Source of the DNA: Arcobacteraceae bacterium
Lineage (GTDB): Bacteria; Campylobacterota; Campylobacteria; Campylobacterales; Arcobacteraceae
NCBI GenBank assembly: GCA_023229945.1
Contig: JALNYH010000003.1
Coordinates: 98,263 to 162,262 of the forward strand
Reading direction: 5' to 3'
Length of the DNA stretch: 64,000 bases
Both the position numbers and the translations under genes were made by a program. Below, one piece after another: positions 44,160 through 52,477 of this stretch; the stretch's first letter is position 1; every line of letters begins with the position of its first letter. Below the pieces are notes generated by a model, which searched no databases, had not been told where the DNA came from, and worked only from the letters and a program-made list of their open reading frames with translations.

Positions 44160-45002
44160 ATGCAAGATACTATTCATCTACACGATAAAGTTAAAGAGCT
44201 TTTGTACTCTTTAACTGGAATTACGTTAAATGAAAATAAAGACATTATGATTTCTAATAGACTTCAAAAACTAAAAAGAGATACAAGTTTTGATGGAAAT
44301 TTAGATGATTTATTGGTTGCCATAGAAAATGGTAAATTTGTAACTGAATTTATAAATTCTTTTACTACAAACAAAACTCATTTTTTTAGAGAAGAGTTTC
44401 ATTTTGTTGATTTAAGAGATAGAATTTTGCCAGAATTTGCACGAAATGGTAAAGAAATTAAAATGTATTGTAGTGCGAGTTCAACTGGTGAAGAGCCTTA
44501 TTCTATGGCAATGACTGTTGCTGAAGTATCAGAGACACTTGGTATTAGAATCAAAGCTTCTATTTTGGCAACAGATATCGATACAAATGTATTGCAATAT
44601 GCGGCTGATGGTGTATACAGATACGCAAAAAGTTCAAAAGAGTTTCCAGATTGGATTAAGCCACAAAAATATTTTAAAAAAAGAGTTCAAAAGAATTTAG
44701 CAACTGAAGAAATTCTTATCAAAGTAAAAGATGAACTTAAAAAATATTTAACATTTGGTGTTATGAATCTAAGTGACATTAATTATCCATTTGAAAGAAA
44801 TGAGTTTGATGTAATATTTTGTAGGAATGTTTTAATTTATTTTAATGATGTAGACCAAAACAAAATATTAAAAAAACTTTTTAAACACCTAAAAATTGGT
44901 GGTACACTATATTTAGGGCATAGTGAAAGTCCTCAAGATTTAATAAATTATGTTACAAGAGCAGGACAAAATATATTTATAAAGAATAAGGATATTGATT
45001 GA
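44160..45002 (+). CDS. cheR: Chemoreceptor methyltransferase CheR
   Basis: SAM-dependent enzyme that methylates receptor glutamates. 280 residues: N-terminal helical domain, then KTHFFREEFHF, the SAM site CSASSTGEEPYSMA and FDVIFCRNVLIYF. Its stop overlaps the TTG start of cheD. Confidence 0.94.
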   Translation: MQDTIHLHDKVKELLYSLTGITLNENKDIMISNRLQKLKRDTSFDGNLDDLLVAIENGKFVTEFINSFTTNKTHFFREEFHFVDLRDRILPEFARNGKEIKMYCSASSTGEEPYSMAMTVAEVSETLGIRIKASILATDIDTNVLQYAADGVYRYAKSSKEFPDWIKPQKYFKKRVQKNLATEEILIKVKDELKKYLTFGVMNLSDINYPFERNEFDVIFCRNVLIYFNDVDQNKILKKLFKHLKIGGTLYLGHSESPQDLINYVTRAGQNIFIKNKDID

Positions 45003-45673
45003 TTATTATTGGTCACAAAGATGGTAGCATAGAAAAAGCCTCCAATACTAGATTTACTCAAAAAGTTAAAGGACACTTAGCTCATACAATAATAGGTGGT
45101 GAATTTGCTGTTGGGAGTGATTTAGAGAGCATTGCATTTAAAACTTTGCTTGGGTCTTGTGTTGCTATTATGTTTTATGATCAAGAAAGTAAAATTAAGG
45201 GAATGAATCATTTTTTATTACCTCATACAAATAGTTCAAATGACGATATGAAATATGGTTTATATTCTGTTGAGGCAATGCTTAATGAAATGTATAAATT
45301 GGGATGTAGAAAGCAAAATATGATTGCAAAGATATCAGGAGGTGCTGATGTCATGAAACTAGGGCATTCAAAAGATACAATTGGCTTTAGAAATGTAACA
45401 TTTGCAAAAGATTTTTGTAATGCAGAAGGCTTTAGAATAGTTTCAGAACATGTAAGAGGTGAACATGGTAGGTTAATTTTATTGGCTGATAATTTTGAAA
45501 CTTTTATTAAAGTTACACAAAAAAGTGAAACTGATGCACAGATTTCTGCAGAAGAAGCAAAATTACAAAGAGAAATTTCAAAATCACCAGTTATCAAAGA
45601 GTATGTTGGTGGTGTTGACTTATTTGATGCTCCACATCAAGCAGAACCTGAGATGGAAATAGAACTTTTTTAG
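44999..45673 (+). CDS. cheD: Chemoreceptor glutamine deamidase CheD
   Basis: The CheD fold with the catalytic Cys in LLGSCVAIMFYD (about residue 58) and His in GMNHFLLPH and Thr in DTIGFRNV; also ISGGADVM. It deamidates or controls receptors together with CheC-type partners. The core ends near 180 and about 45 extra, acidic residues follow. Start TTG at 44999, overlapping cheR. Confidence 0.92.
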   Translation: MIIIGHKDGSIEKASNTRFTQKVKGHLAHTIIGGEFAVGSDLESIAFKTLLGSCVAIMFYDQESKIKGMNHFLLPHTNSSNDDMKYGLYSVEAMLNEMYKLGCRKQNMIAKISGGADVMKLGHSKDTIGFRNVTFAKDFCNAEGFRIVSEHVRGEHGRLILLADNFETFIKVTQKSETDAQISAEEAKLQREISKSPVIKEYVGGVDLFDAPHQAEPEMEIELF

Positions 45674-45696
45674 TTCAATAAAAAGGGAAATATAAT

Positions 45697-46797
45697 ATGT
45701 ATAGCGTTCTTGTAATTGATGATTCACCTTCTATGAGAAGGGTTATTACTGATTTAATAAACCAAATAGATGAGTTTGAAGTAATCGCTACAGCGACGGA
45801 TGCATATGATGCTAGAGAAAAAATCAAAGAATATGAGCCTGACTTGGTTACTATTGATATAAATATGCCAAAAATGGATGGTGTTACATTCTTGAGAAAT
45901 CTCATGAGGCTTCATCCTATGCCAGCAGTTGTAATATCTGGTGAAAGTGTAAGGGGAAATAATATTTTTGATGATGGTGCAGTTGGATTTGTACCAAAAC
46001 CTGAAGGTGGCGAAAGTATCCAGTCTTTTGGTGAAAGAATCAAAGATACACTTTTGAATTTAACCTTTTTATTAAAACGATATACACTAAAAAAACCAAA
46101 AGGTACAAAAACTTTGGTAAGTAAAAAACCAAATAGTTTAAATAGTGGCAATTTTGAAGTAGAAAGAAAAGTTCATCCAGATGAAGTATTACCTAAAAAG
46201 CCAGCTATTATAAGTGGTTCTAGGGTTATAGGAATAGGGTCATCAACTGGTGGTGTAGAATCATTATTGAGAGTTTTTTCCAATTTGATTAGTGGATTAC
46301 CCCCTATAATTATTACACAACATATACCTTATGGTTTTTCTAGTTCATTTGCTCAAAGGTTAAATCAAAGTTCAGAATTGACAGTATATGAGGCAGAAGA
46401 TGGAATGATTCTTGAACGCTCACATGCATATCTAGCCCCTGGAAACAAACACTTAACGCTAGAAAAACAAAGAGATAACACTTATAAAATAGTGTTGCTA
46501 GATACTTTAAAAGTAAGTCGTCATAAACCTAGTGTTGATATTATGTTTAGAAGTATGAACAATACTGTAGGTGGAAGTGCCATGGCTGTAATGATGACAG
46601 GTATGGGTGATGACGGAAGTATTGGAATAAAAGAGTTATATGATAGTGGTGCATACACTGTAGCTCAGAATGAAGAAAGTTGTGTTGTTTTTGGTATGCC
46701 AGCAAAAGCTATAGAAGCAGGTGCTATTAAAGATATTTGCCATCTCAATGATATCGCAAGATATATCATTGAGTTTGCCAATAACAAAAGAAGATAA
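45697..46797 (+). CDS. cheB: Protein-glutamate methylesterase CheB
   Basis: A 366-residue protein with a receiver (IDDSPSMRRVI, TIDINMPKMDG, PKPEGG) and a methylesterase domain with the Ser in GIGSSTGGVESLL, the His in ITQHIPYGFS and the Asp in MTGMGDDGSIG. It removes methyl groups added by CheR. Last gene of the cheY-A-R-D-B block; xerH converges with it six bases on. Confidence 0.95.
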   Translation: MYSVLVIDDSPSMRRVITDLINQIDEFEVIATATDAYDAREKIKEYEPDLVTIDINMPKMDGVTFLRNLMRLHPMPAVVISGESVRGNNIFDDGAVGFVPKPEGGESIQSFGERIKDTLLNLTFLLKRYTLKKPKGTKTLVSKKPNSLNSGNFEVERKVHPDEVLPKKPAIISGSRVIGIGSSTGGVESLLRVFSNLISGLPPIIITQHIPYGFSSSFAQRLNQSSELTVYEAEDGMILERSHAYLAPGNKHLTLEKQRDNTYKIVLLDTLKVSRHKPSVDIMFRSMNNTVGGSAMAVMMTGMGDDGSIGIKELYDSGAYTVAQNEESCVVFGMPAKAIEAGAIKDICHLNDIARYIIEFANNKRR

Positions 46798-46803
46798 TAA
46801 CTC

Positions 46804-47862
46804 CTATTTGTCAAAAATATCAGCACTTTTTTTGAGTCTATTTTTGTCAAAGTGTGTGTATATTCTTGAAGTATTGATATCGCTATGACCTAAAGCCTCT
46901 TGAACTAATATTAAATCATGACTTTGGTTGTATAATTTTGTTCCGAAGCTATGTCTTAGCATATGAGCACCATTTTTTTCTTTTCTTAGCCCTGCTACAA
47001 GCAGTATTTTTTCCATGATATACGAAACATATGGTTGAGATAGTTTTTTGCCAGTTCGACTGCAAAAGAGTAGGTCGCTATTTAATGGCTTATATTGTAG
47101 CCATTCTTCCATGTCTTTTTGAACATTTGCAATCTTCATCATTGAGGTACGATATTTATTTCCTTTTCCTTGTATTTGAAAAATATAGTATCCATCTTCT
47201 TTTGCGATATCTTTTTGTTTTAATCCAAGCACCTCAGATACCCTCATACCAGTAAAAAGTATTGTTTTGATAAGTAACCTGTTTTTAGCTCTTGAATAAT
47301 CTTTAAATTCAGTTTTTTCAATAGCTTCTAAAAATCTTTTTATTTCTTCATCATTTAAGTGAGTAGGGAGCTTTGTTCCTTTTGTACCGGACAGTCCTGC
47401 CCAATTTTTGACTTCAAATCCAAATATATACGAATTGCCATTGTCATCTTTATTTTCTTTATCTAAATATTTAAAAAAGGACAAAATAGCCATTTTATAG
47501 TTTTTTTTAGTAGCATCACTAAGTTTTGATGTATGAATAGCTAAGAAATCTATAATAAATTCTAAATCAATCTCTTTCATTGAAGCAAATCCAGCCTTAC
47601 AAAGCTCATAATAGAGTTTTTCCAAAGGATTAATATAGGTGTTTATACCAATAAGTCCACATTGTCTTGCACTTTTAGAAATCTCTTTTAGCTCGTCCAT
47701 AGAGTTAATGCTTTTTCTGAACTTATAGAGAATCTCTTGGAAGTCATCGACATGTTCAACTTGACGATTAGATAGAGTCGTTAATTTCATTTTAACAAAA
47801 TTTTGCATCCAAAAAAGTAAGCTTTTATCAAAAGTATCAAGAAAATCTATAGGATATCTCAT
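46804..47862 (-). CDS. xerH: XerH-type tyrosine recombinase
   Basis: A 352-residue recombinase with a SAM-like N-terminal DNA-binding domain and a catalytic domain with Arg in FTGMRVSEVLGL, Lys in QGKGNKYRT, HMLRHSFGT, His in LGHSDINTS and the Tyr nucleophile in SRIYTHF. The length and the long N-terminal part match XerH, the single Xer of Campylobacterota that resolves chromosome dimers at difH. Helper FtsK is outside the window. No integrase-like accessory genes flank it. Confidence 0.9.
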   Translation of the reverse strand: MRYPIDFLDTFDKSLLFWMQNFVKMKLTTLSNRQVEHVDDFQEILYKFRKSINSMDELKEISKSARQCGLIGINTYINPLEKLYYELCKAGFASMKEIDLEFIIDFLAIHTSKLSDATKKNYKMAILSFFKYLDKENKDDNGNSYIFGFEVKNWAGLSGTKGTKLPTHLNDEEIKRFLEAIEKTEFKDYSRAKNRLLIKTILFTGMRVSEVLGLKQKDIAKEDGYYIFQIQGKGNKYRTSMMKIANVQKDMEEWLQYKPLNSDLLFCSRTGKKLSQPYVSYIMEKILLVAGLRKEKNGAHMLRHSFGTKLYNQSHDLILVQEALGHSDINTSRIYTHFDKNRLKKSADIFDK

Positions 47863-47938
47863 ATATAAACCTCCATATTGTATTGTACTGATTATTGTCT
47901 AGTCTAATCATATCATATATAACATTAATTCTAATTGA

Positions 47939-47956
47939 TGAAAACTTAGATTTTCA
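47939..47956. other. Possible XerH recombination (dif) site
   Basis: Inverted repeat TGAAAA-CTTAGA-TTTTCA with a six-base spacer, 77 bases upstream of the xerH start. In H. pylori and C. jejuni the difH site lies next to xerH. The arms here match only over six bases, and such repeats arise by chance in AT-rich DNA. Confidence 0.25.
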
Positions 47957-47978
47957 CAGAAATATATATAACCCTCTA

Positions 47979-48269
47979 TCAGAACAAAGACCCAGTCTCA
48001 TACAAATCATCAGCATGTGATTTTTTGTTGCTTTTTAAATACAAATCACCACTACATGACTGATAAATCATATAATCACCTACTTGAATGTATTCACTAA
48101 AATCAATATTGCTACTACCTTCATCATAATTTATAATCAAACTAGACAAAAAGTATTCTACAACAGATGGTGACATTGTGTCAATGGTGTAGGATAGTTT
48201 ACTGAAATCTCCTATACTAACACCAAAGGACATGTAAACATTAACTTTATCTAGTTGAGAAAAACTCAC
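47979..48269 (-). CDS. Hypothetical protein (96 residues)
   Basis: A protein with no family I can recognise. It has no signal peptide, no membrane helix and one Cys (SCSGDLYLK). The order of alternating short strands (MSFSQLDKVNVYMSFGVSIGDF; YIQVGDYMIYQSCSG) suggests a small beta fold. It follows the coiled-coil gene on the same strand after 27 bases, so they probably share a transcript, and precedes xerH. Confidence 0.55.
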   Translation of the reverse strand: MSFSQLDKVNVYMSFGVSIGDFSKLSYTIDTMSPSVVEYFLSSLIINYDEGSSNIDFSEYIQVGDYMIYQSCSGDLYLKSNKKSHADDLYETGSLF

Positions 48270-48296
48270 TTCTTTTATACCGTTTACTTTGTGCTG

Positions 48297-48713
48297 CTAC
48301 CTATTTCCGCCAAATCCACTTAGTAAGTTTTCCATTCTTTGAAGGTCTATTTTGGCAGTACTAATCTCTTCTTCAGATTCATTGTTACTAGACAAGGTTA
48401 ACTCTTCTTGAGTTTCTTCTATTATTAAGTCTTCAAACAGTTCTTTTGGCTCTTGTTTGTGCATAATATGTTCAACCTTAGCTGTAACATTGCCAGTAAA
48501 CAATGATTCTATTTTTCCAAGCATTGATGTGATGTCTTCCGTTTGTTTGTCTGTGGTGTCACTTAAGTCTTCAATTTTTTGTTGAAGATCTAAATTATCA
48601 TCTTCAAGTTCTTTTATTTTATTAGTTAATTTACTATTTTCTTTTTGCAATTCTTCGTATGCAGTTATAAGTCTATTTAGTGCCTCTGATAATACTTGTG
48701 TTGACTGTTTCAT
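48297..48713 (-). CDS. Coiled-coil protein of unknown function
   Basis: A 138-residue acidic protein. Residues 1-60 form a strong heptad coiled coil (LITAYEELQKENSKLTNKIKELEDDN), followed by an acidic Glu/Ser-rich stretch and a short conserved-looking end, RMENLLSGFGGNR. It could be a ZapB-like or scaffold protein, but no family is recognised. A RBS-like AGAGGT precedes the start. First gene of a likely pair with 47979-48269. Confidence 0.6.
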   Translation of the reverse strand: MKQSTQVLSEALNRLITAYEELQKENSKLTNKIKELEDDNLDLQQKIEDLSDTTDKQTEDITSMLGKIESLFTGNVTAKVEHIMHKQEPKELFEDLIIEETQEELTLSSNNESEEEISTAKIDLQRMENLLSGFGGNR

Positions 48714-48780
48714 TTTATACCTCTTTATGTGTTATACTAATTAATATTATGAAGTAATTATACCAAATTTTTTATTGATT

Positions 48781-50745
48781 TCAGCTAATAATTCCATCAA
48801 TTTTCAATAATGATTCAACTTCTGGCTTTCTATTTGCAAATTCAAAATATAAGTCACTCATATCTTTTGCTCCACCACTAGCCAATATAATATCTTTATA
48901 TTTTTTACCAAGTGTGCTATCAAATACCCCTTTTTCTAAAAACAAATAAAAAGCATCAGCACTTAGGACTTCAGCCCATTTATAGCTATAGTACCCTGCA
49001 CTATAACCTCCACTAAATATATGGGAAAAGCTATTTTGAAATTTGTTATATGATGGCGGAATTATTACCGATATATCTTTTCTAATATCATCTAGTAATA
49101 TCTGTACTTGAGATTGTGTTTGGATTGATGACTGATATAGCTTGAAATCAAATAAAGCAAACTCAACTTGTCTCAAAGTTGCCAATGATGACTGAAAGTT
49201 TCTTGCATTTTTGAGTTTTTCTATATCCTTTTCTCCTAATATCTCTCCAGTTTGGTAATGCTTAGCAAACATTTGTAAAACTTCTTTTTCATATGAAAAA
49301 TACTCCAAAAATTGTGATGGAAACTCCACTGTATCCCACATAACTCCACTTATTCCACTCACAAAAGGCTCATTAATCTTTGTTAAAAGATGGTGTAGCC
49401 CATGCCCTAGCTCATGAAATAAGGTTACTACATCGTTGTGCCTCAATAATGATGGAACTTTATCGGTTGAAGGTGGAAAATTACAAACAATAAAAGCTGT
49501 TGGCAGTGATAAGATATCATCTTTAATATATCTACTGTGCCAATTATTCATCCATGCACCACCACTTTTATCTTTTCTAGCTTCAAGATCAAAATAAATT
49601 CTAGCTATTGGTGTATTGTTTTCATAAATATCATATGCTTCAACTTTATCATCCCATGTATTTGTGTTTGATTTGATAAAGCTTATATTAAATATTTTAT
49701 TTAAGAATTCAAAAATACCCTTTACGACAGATTTTTGTTCAAAATATGGACGATAATGTTCTTCATCTATGTCATACTGTTTTTTTCTAAGCTTTTCACT
49801 ATAGTATGTCAAATCAAAGCTTTTTAAATCTTGTATATTATCAATGTCAAATGCTATCTTTTGTACTTCTTGTACCTCTTGTATTGCTTTTTCTTTTGCC
49901 TTAGAGGCAAGATTATATAAAAAATCAATTACTTCATCTTCTGTTTTTGCCATTTTACTATCAAGTGAAAGCTGAGCATAGTTTTCAAAGCCCAAAAGCT
50001 TTGCTTTTTGTTGTTTTAATTCCAATATTTTTTCAATAATATCACCATTTTGTGGTGCTCTTGTGCTATATGCTTTATAAAGCTCTTCTCTTTTTTCTCT
50101 ATTGCTACCATAAGTCATATATGCTATATATGATGGCATATGTAAAGTAAACTTGTATTTTATGATTCCATCTAGTTCAATTTTTGCAAGTTCTATGTCA
50201 CTTTGTGGCAATTCTTTTACATCTTCGTAGGTGTCTACTATCATTTCAAAACTATTTGTTGCATTCAAAATATTTTGAGAAAACTCTTTATTTAGTTTAC
50301 TTAGTTCTAAATTTATATTTTTTAGTATATCTTTATCCCCCTGTAAAAGATTACAACCATTTCTTGCCATCTCTTTTATTTCGTTTTCCAAAACTTTATT
50401 TTGTATATCACTTAAAGAGCTTTTATAGTTATCCTGTATAGCTTTTAAAGCATTATACAAACTAACATTCTGAGACAAATCACTATCGTATTCAGAAAGC
50501 AATGGAATACATTTTGCGTAAACTTCTTGAGATATATCAGAGTTCTTAACTGAGTCAATATGAAATATAGGAGTTATATACTCCCCTACTCTTTCTTGCA
50601 TATTTTGAAATGGTTTTACAAAATTCTCATAATTTTTATTGGTTTGTTTCAGTAACTGCTGAAGATACTCTTTATTCTCATTTAAAATTTTTTCCAGTTC
50701 ATTATGGGCATTTTCGAGGTTTGTTATATCAAATTCTTTAAACAT
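48781..50745 (-). CDS. prlC: M3-family oligopeptidase (oligopeptidase A type)
   Basis: A 654-residue zinc metallopeptidase. The thimet-oligopeptidase motif appears as TLFHELGHGLHHLL (two zinc His and catalytic Glu), with the downstream Glu ligand in WDTVEFPSQFLE. The C-terminal FSHIFSGGYSAGYYSYKWAE is typical of OpdA/PrlC. It cleaves short peptides, including signal-peptide remnants, in the cytoplasm. It is divergent from the DEAD-box helicase. Confidence 0.92.
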   Translation of the reverse strand: MFKEFDITNLENAHNELEKILNENKEYLQQLLKQTNKNYENFVKPFQNMQERVGEYITPIFHIDSVKNSDISQEVYAKCIPLLSEYDSDLSQNVSLYNALKAIQDNYKSSLSDIQNKVLENEIKEMARNGCNLLQGDKDILKNINLELSKLNKEFSQNILNATNSFEMIVDTYEDVKELPQSDIELAKIELDGIIKYKFTLHMPSYIAYMTYGSNREKREELYKAYSTRAPQNGDIIEKILELKQQKAKLLGFENYAQLSLDSKMAKTEDEVIDFLYNLASKAKEKAIQEVQEVQKIAFDIDNIQDLKSFDLTYYSEKLRKKQYDIDEEHYRPYFEQKSVVKGIFEFLNKIFNISFIKSNTNTWDDKVEAYDIYENNTPIARIYFDLEARKDKSGGAWMNNWHSRYIKDDILSLPTAFIVCNFPPSTDKVPSLLRHNDVVTLFHELGHGLHHLLTKINEPFVSGISGVMWDTVEFPSQFLEYFSYEKEVLQMFAKHYQTGEILGEKDIEKLKNARNFQSSLATLRQVEFALFDFKLYQSSIQTQSQVQILLDDIRKDISVIIPPSYNKFQNSFSHIFSGGYSAGYYSYKWAEVLSADAFYLFLEKGVFDSTLGKKYKDIILASGGAKDMSDLYFEFANRKPEVESLLKIDGIIS

Positions 50746-50797
50746 ATATTAAATTCTCCAATTTTTTATAAAAGTATACTAAAAATTCGCTTTTTTT

Positions 50798-50804
50798 AGA
50801 TATA
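50798..50804 (+). promoter_or_regulatory. Likely promoter of the DEAD-box gene
   Basis: A GATATAATACGC stretch around 50798-50809 gives a good -10 box, about 115 bases before the helicase ATG, so the transcript has a long leader containing the hairpin at 50859-50896. Confidence 0.45.
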
Positions 50805-50858
50805 ATACGCAACATTTTAAATAAATTATTCACAAAATACTATTTAAAGTGAAACATC

Positions 50859-50896
50859 GGCACCTTTGAAAAGTCTTCTAATTTTTCAAAGGTGCC
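50859..50896 (+). promoter_or_regulatory. Leader hairpin of the DEAD-box helicase gene
   Basis: Perfect 14-bp stem GGCACCTTTGAAAA / TTTTCAAAGGTGCC with a 10-base loop, 19 bases before the ATG at 50916. No U-run follows, so it is not an ordinary terminator. DEAD-box helicase mRNAs often have structured leaders acting in cold induction or autoregulation. Confidence 0.65.
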
Positions 50897-50915
50897 TTAA
50901 TACAGAAGGATCGAG

Positions 50916-52466
50916 ATGACATTTGAAGAATTTGGTTTTAAAAGTAAAATAATTGAAGCCATCAATGAAGCTGGTTTTAAAGAACCAAGCCCAGTACAAA
51001 AAGAGGCTATGCCCGTTGTACTACAAGGTAGAGATATAGTTGCGCAAGCACATACAGGAACAGGTAAAACTGCTGCATTTGGATTACCAATTTTACAGCA
51101 ATTAAAACTTAACGGAACAGTTGAAGCTGTGGTTATAGTTCCTACAAGAGAACTTGCGGTGCAAGTAAGTGATGAGTTATTTAAATTTGGTAAATTTTTA
51201 GGGATAAAAACTGCTACGGTTTATGGTGGTAGCTCATACTCAAGACAATTGAAACATATTGAAAGTGCTTCTATTATAGTTGCAACACCTGGAAGATTTT
51301 TGGATCTTTTAAATAATGGTCAAATCAATATAAACCCAGCATTTGTAGTTTTAGACGAAGCTGATGAAATGCTAGATATGGGATTTTTGGAAGATATTAA
51401 ATCTATCTTTAAATTTTTGCCAAGCGACAGACAAACATTGATGTTTTCTGCAACAATGCCAAAAGAGATTAAAGAATTGTCAAAAACAATTCTAAATAAT
51501 CCACATTTTATCAGTGTTACAACTGGTGAAGTTACAAATAAAAACATAAAACAATACTATTATGTGGTAGAAGAATATGAAAGAGATGATGCTTTGATTA
51601 GACTTCTTGATTATAAAAATCCACACAAAAGTATAATTTTTTGTAGAATGAAAAAAGAAGTTGACAGACTTAGCACATTCTTGGTTTCTCAAGGATATAG
51701 TGCAAAAGGTCTTCATGGTGATATGGAGCAAAGACAAAGAGAAGAAGTAATCAAAAGCTTCAAAGGTGGTAATATAGAAATTCTTATTGCTACAGATGTT
51801 GCAGCTCGTGGACTTGATGTAAATGATGTAAGTCATGTATTCAACTACCATATCCCTTTTGAAAGTGAAAGTTATGTTCACAGAATCGGAAGAACAGGAA
51901 GAGCAGGAAAAGAAGGTTTGGCTATTTCTATAGTAACTCCTCATGAATTCAACTCTCTTGTAAGAATACAAAAAAGTGTTGGAGCAACACTAGAATCTCG
52001 TGTAATTCCTACAATTTCTGAAGTAAGAGAAAAAAATCAAACTTCACTATCAAAAAAAATTGCAGACCAAGAAATATCACAAGCTGCTCAAATGTTGGTA
52101 GAAACATTAAAAGAACAATTTGATATATCTACAATTGCTTACAAACTTGCTTCTGTTGTATTTCAAGAACAAGATGTTGGAGGAAAAGATACAATTGGTA
52201 AAAGCTCAACTGAAGTAAATAGACTTATTTCTAACTACAGAGAAGAAAAAAGTGGAAGTTCTAAATATAGAGGTAGAGGTCCAAGAAGTGGCGGAGGAAG
52301 AAGCGGAGGATTCAGTGGCAAAAGTGCTGGTGGATCTAGCGGTTCTAGAAGTGGAGGTTCATCAAGAGATGGTGGAGGAAGTAGAAGTTCAGCACCAAGA
52401 GATGGTGGAAGCAGAAGCCAAAGCCCAAGACCAGGAAGCAGTAGCGGATCTTCAAGAAATAGATAA
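50916..52466 (+). CDS. DEAD-box RNA helicase
   Basis: A 516-residue helicase with Q motif (PSPVQKEAMPVV), motif I AHTGTGKT, motif II VLDEADEML (DEAD), SAT, and motif VI HRIGRTGRAG. After a dimerisation-like region it ends in a Gly/Ser/Arg-rich tail (about 440-516, with SRSGGSSRDGGGSRS), typical of RNA-binding disordered ends. It is of the DeaD/CsdA kind: ribosome assembly and mRNA turnover, often cold-induced. uvrC begins 11 bases later. Confidence 0.94.
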   Translation: MTFEEFGFKSKIIEAINEAGFKEPSPVQKEAMPVVLQGRDIVAQAHTGTGKTAAFGLPILQQLKLNGTVEAVVIVPTRELAVQVSDELFKFGKFLGIKTATVYGGSSYSRQLKHIESASIIVATPGRFLDLLNNGQININPAFVVLDEADEMLDMGFLEDIKSIFKFLPSDRQTLMFSATMPKEIKELSKTILNNPHFISVTTGEVTNKNIKQYYYVVEEYERDDALIRLLDYKNPHKSIIFCRMKKEVDRLSTFLVSQGYSAKGLHGDMEQRQREEVIKSFKGGNIEILIATDVAARGLDVNDVSHVFNYHIPFESESYVHRIGRTGRAGKEGLAISIVTPHEFNSLVRIQKSVGATLESRVIPTISEVREKNQTSLSKKIADQEISQAAQMLVETLKEQFDISTIAYKLASVVFQEQDVGGKDTIGKSSTEVNRLISNYREEKSGSSKYRGRGPRSGGGRSGGFSGKSAGGSSGSRSGGSSRDGGGSRSSAPRDGGSRSQSPRPGSSSGSSRNR

Positions 52467-52477
52467 TTTTTTGATAT

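Noticed and set aside
46804..47862. xerH as the integrase of a mobile element
   Set aside because: No attachment-site repeats, tRNA or phage genes flank it, and the sequence fits the chromosomal XerH type.
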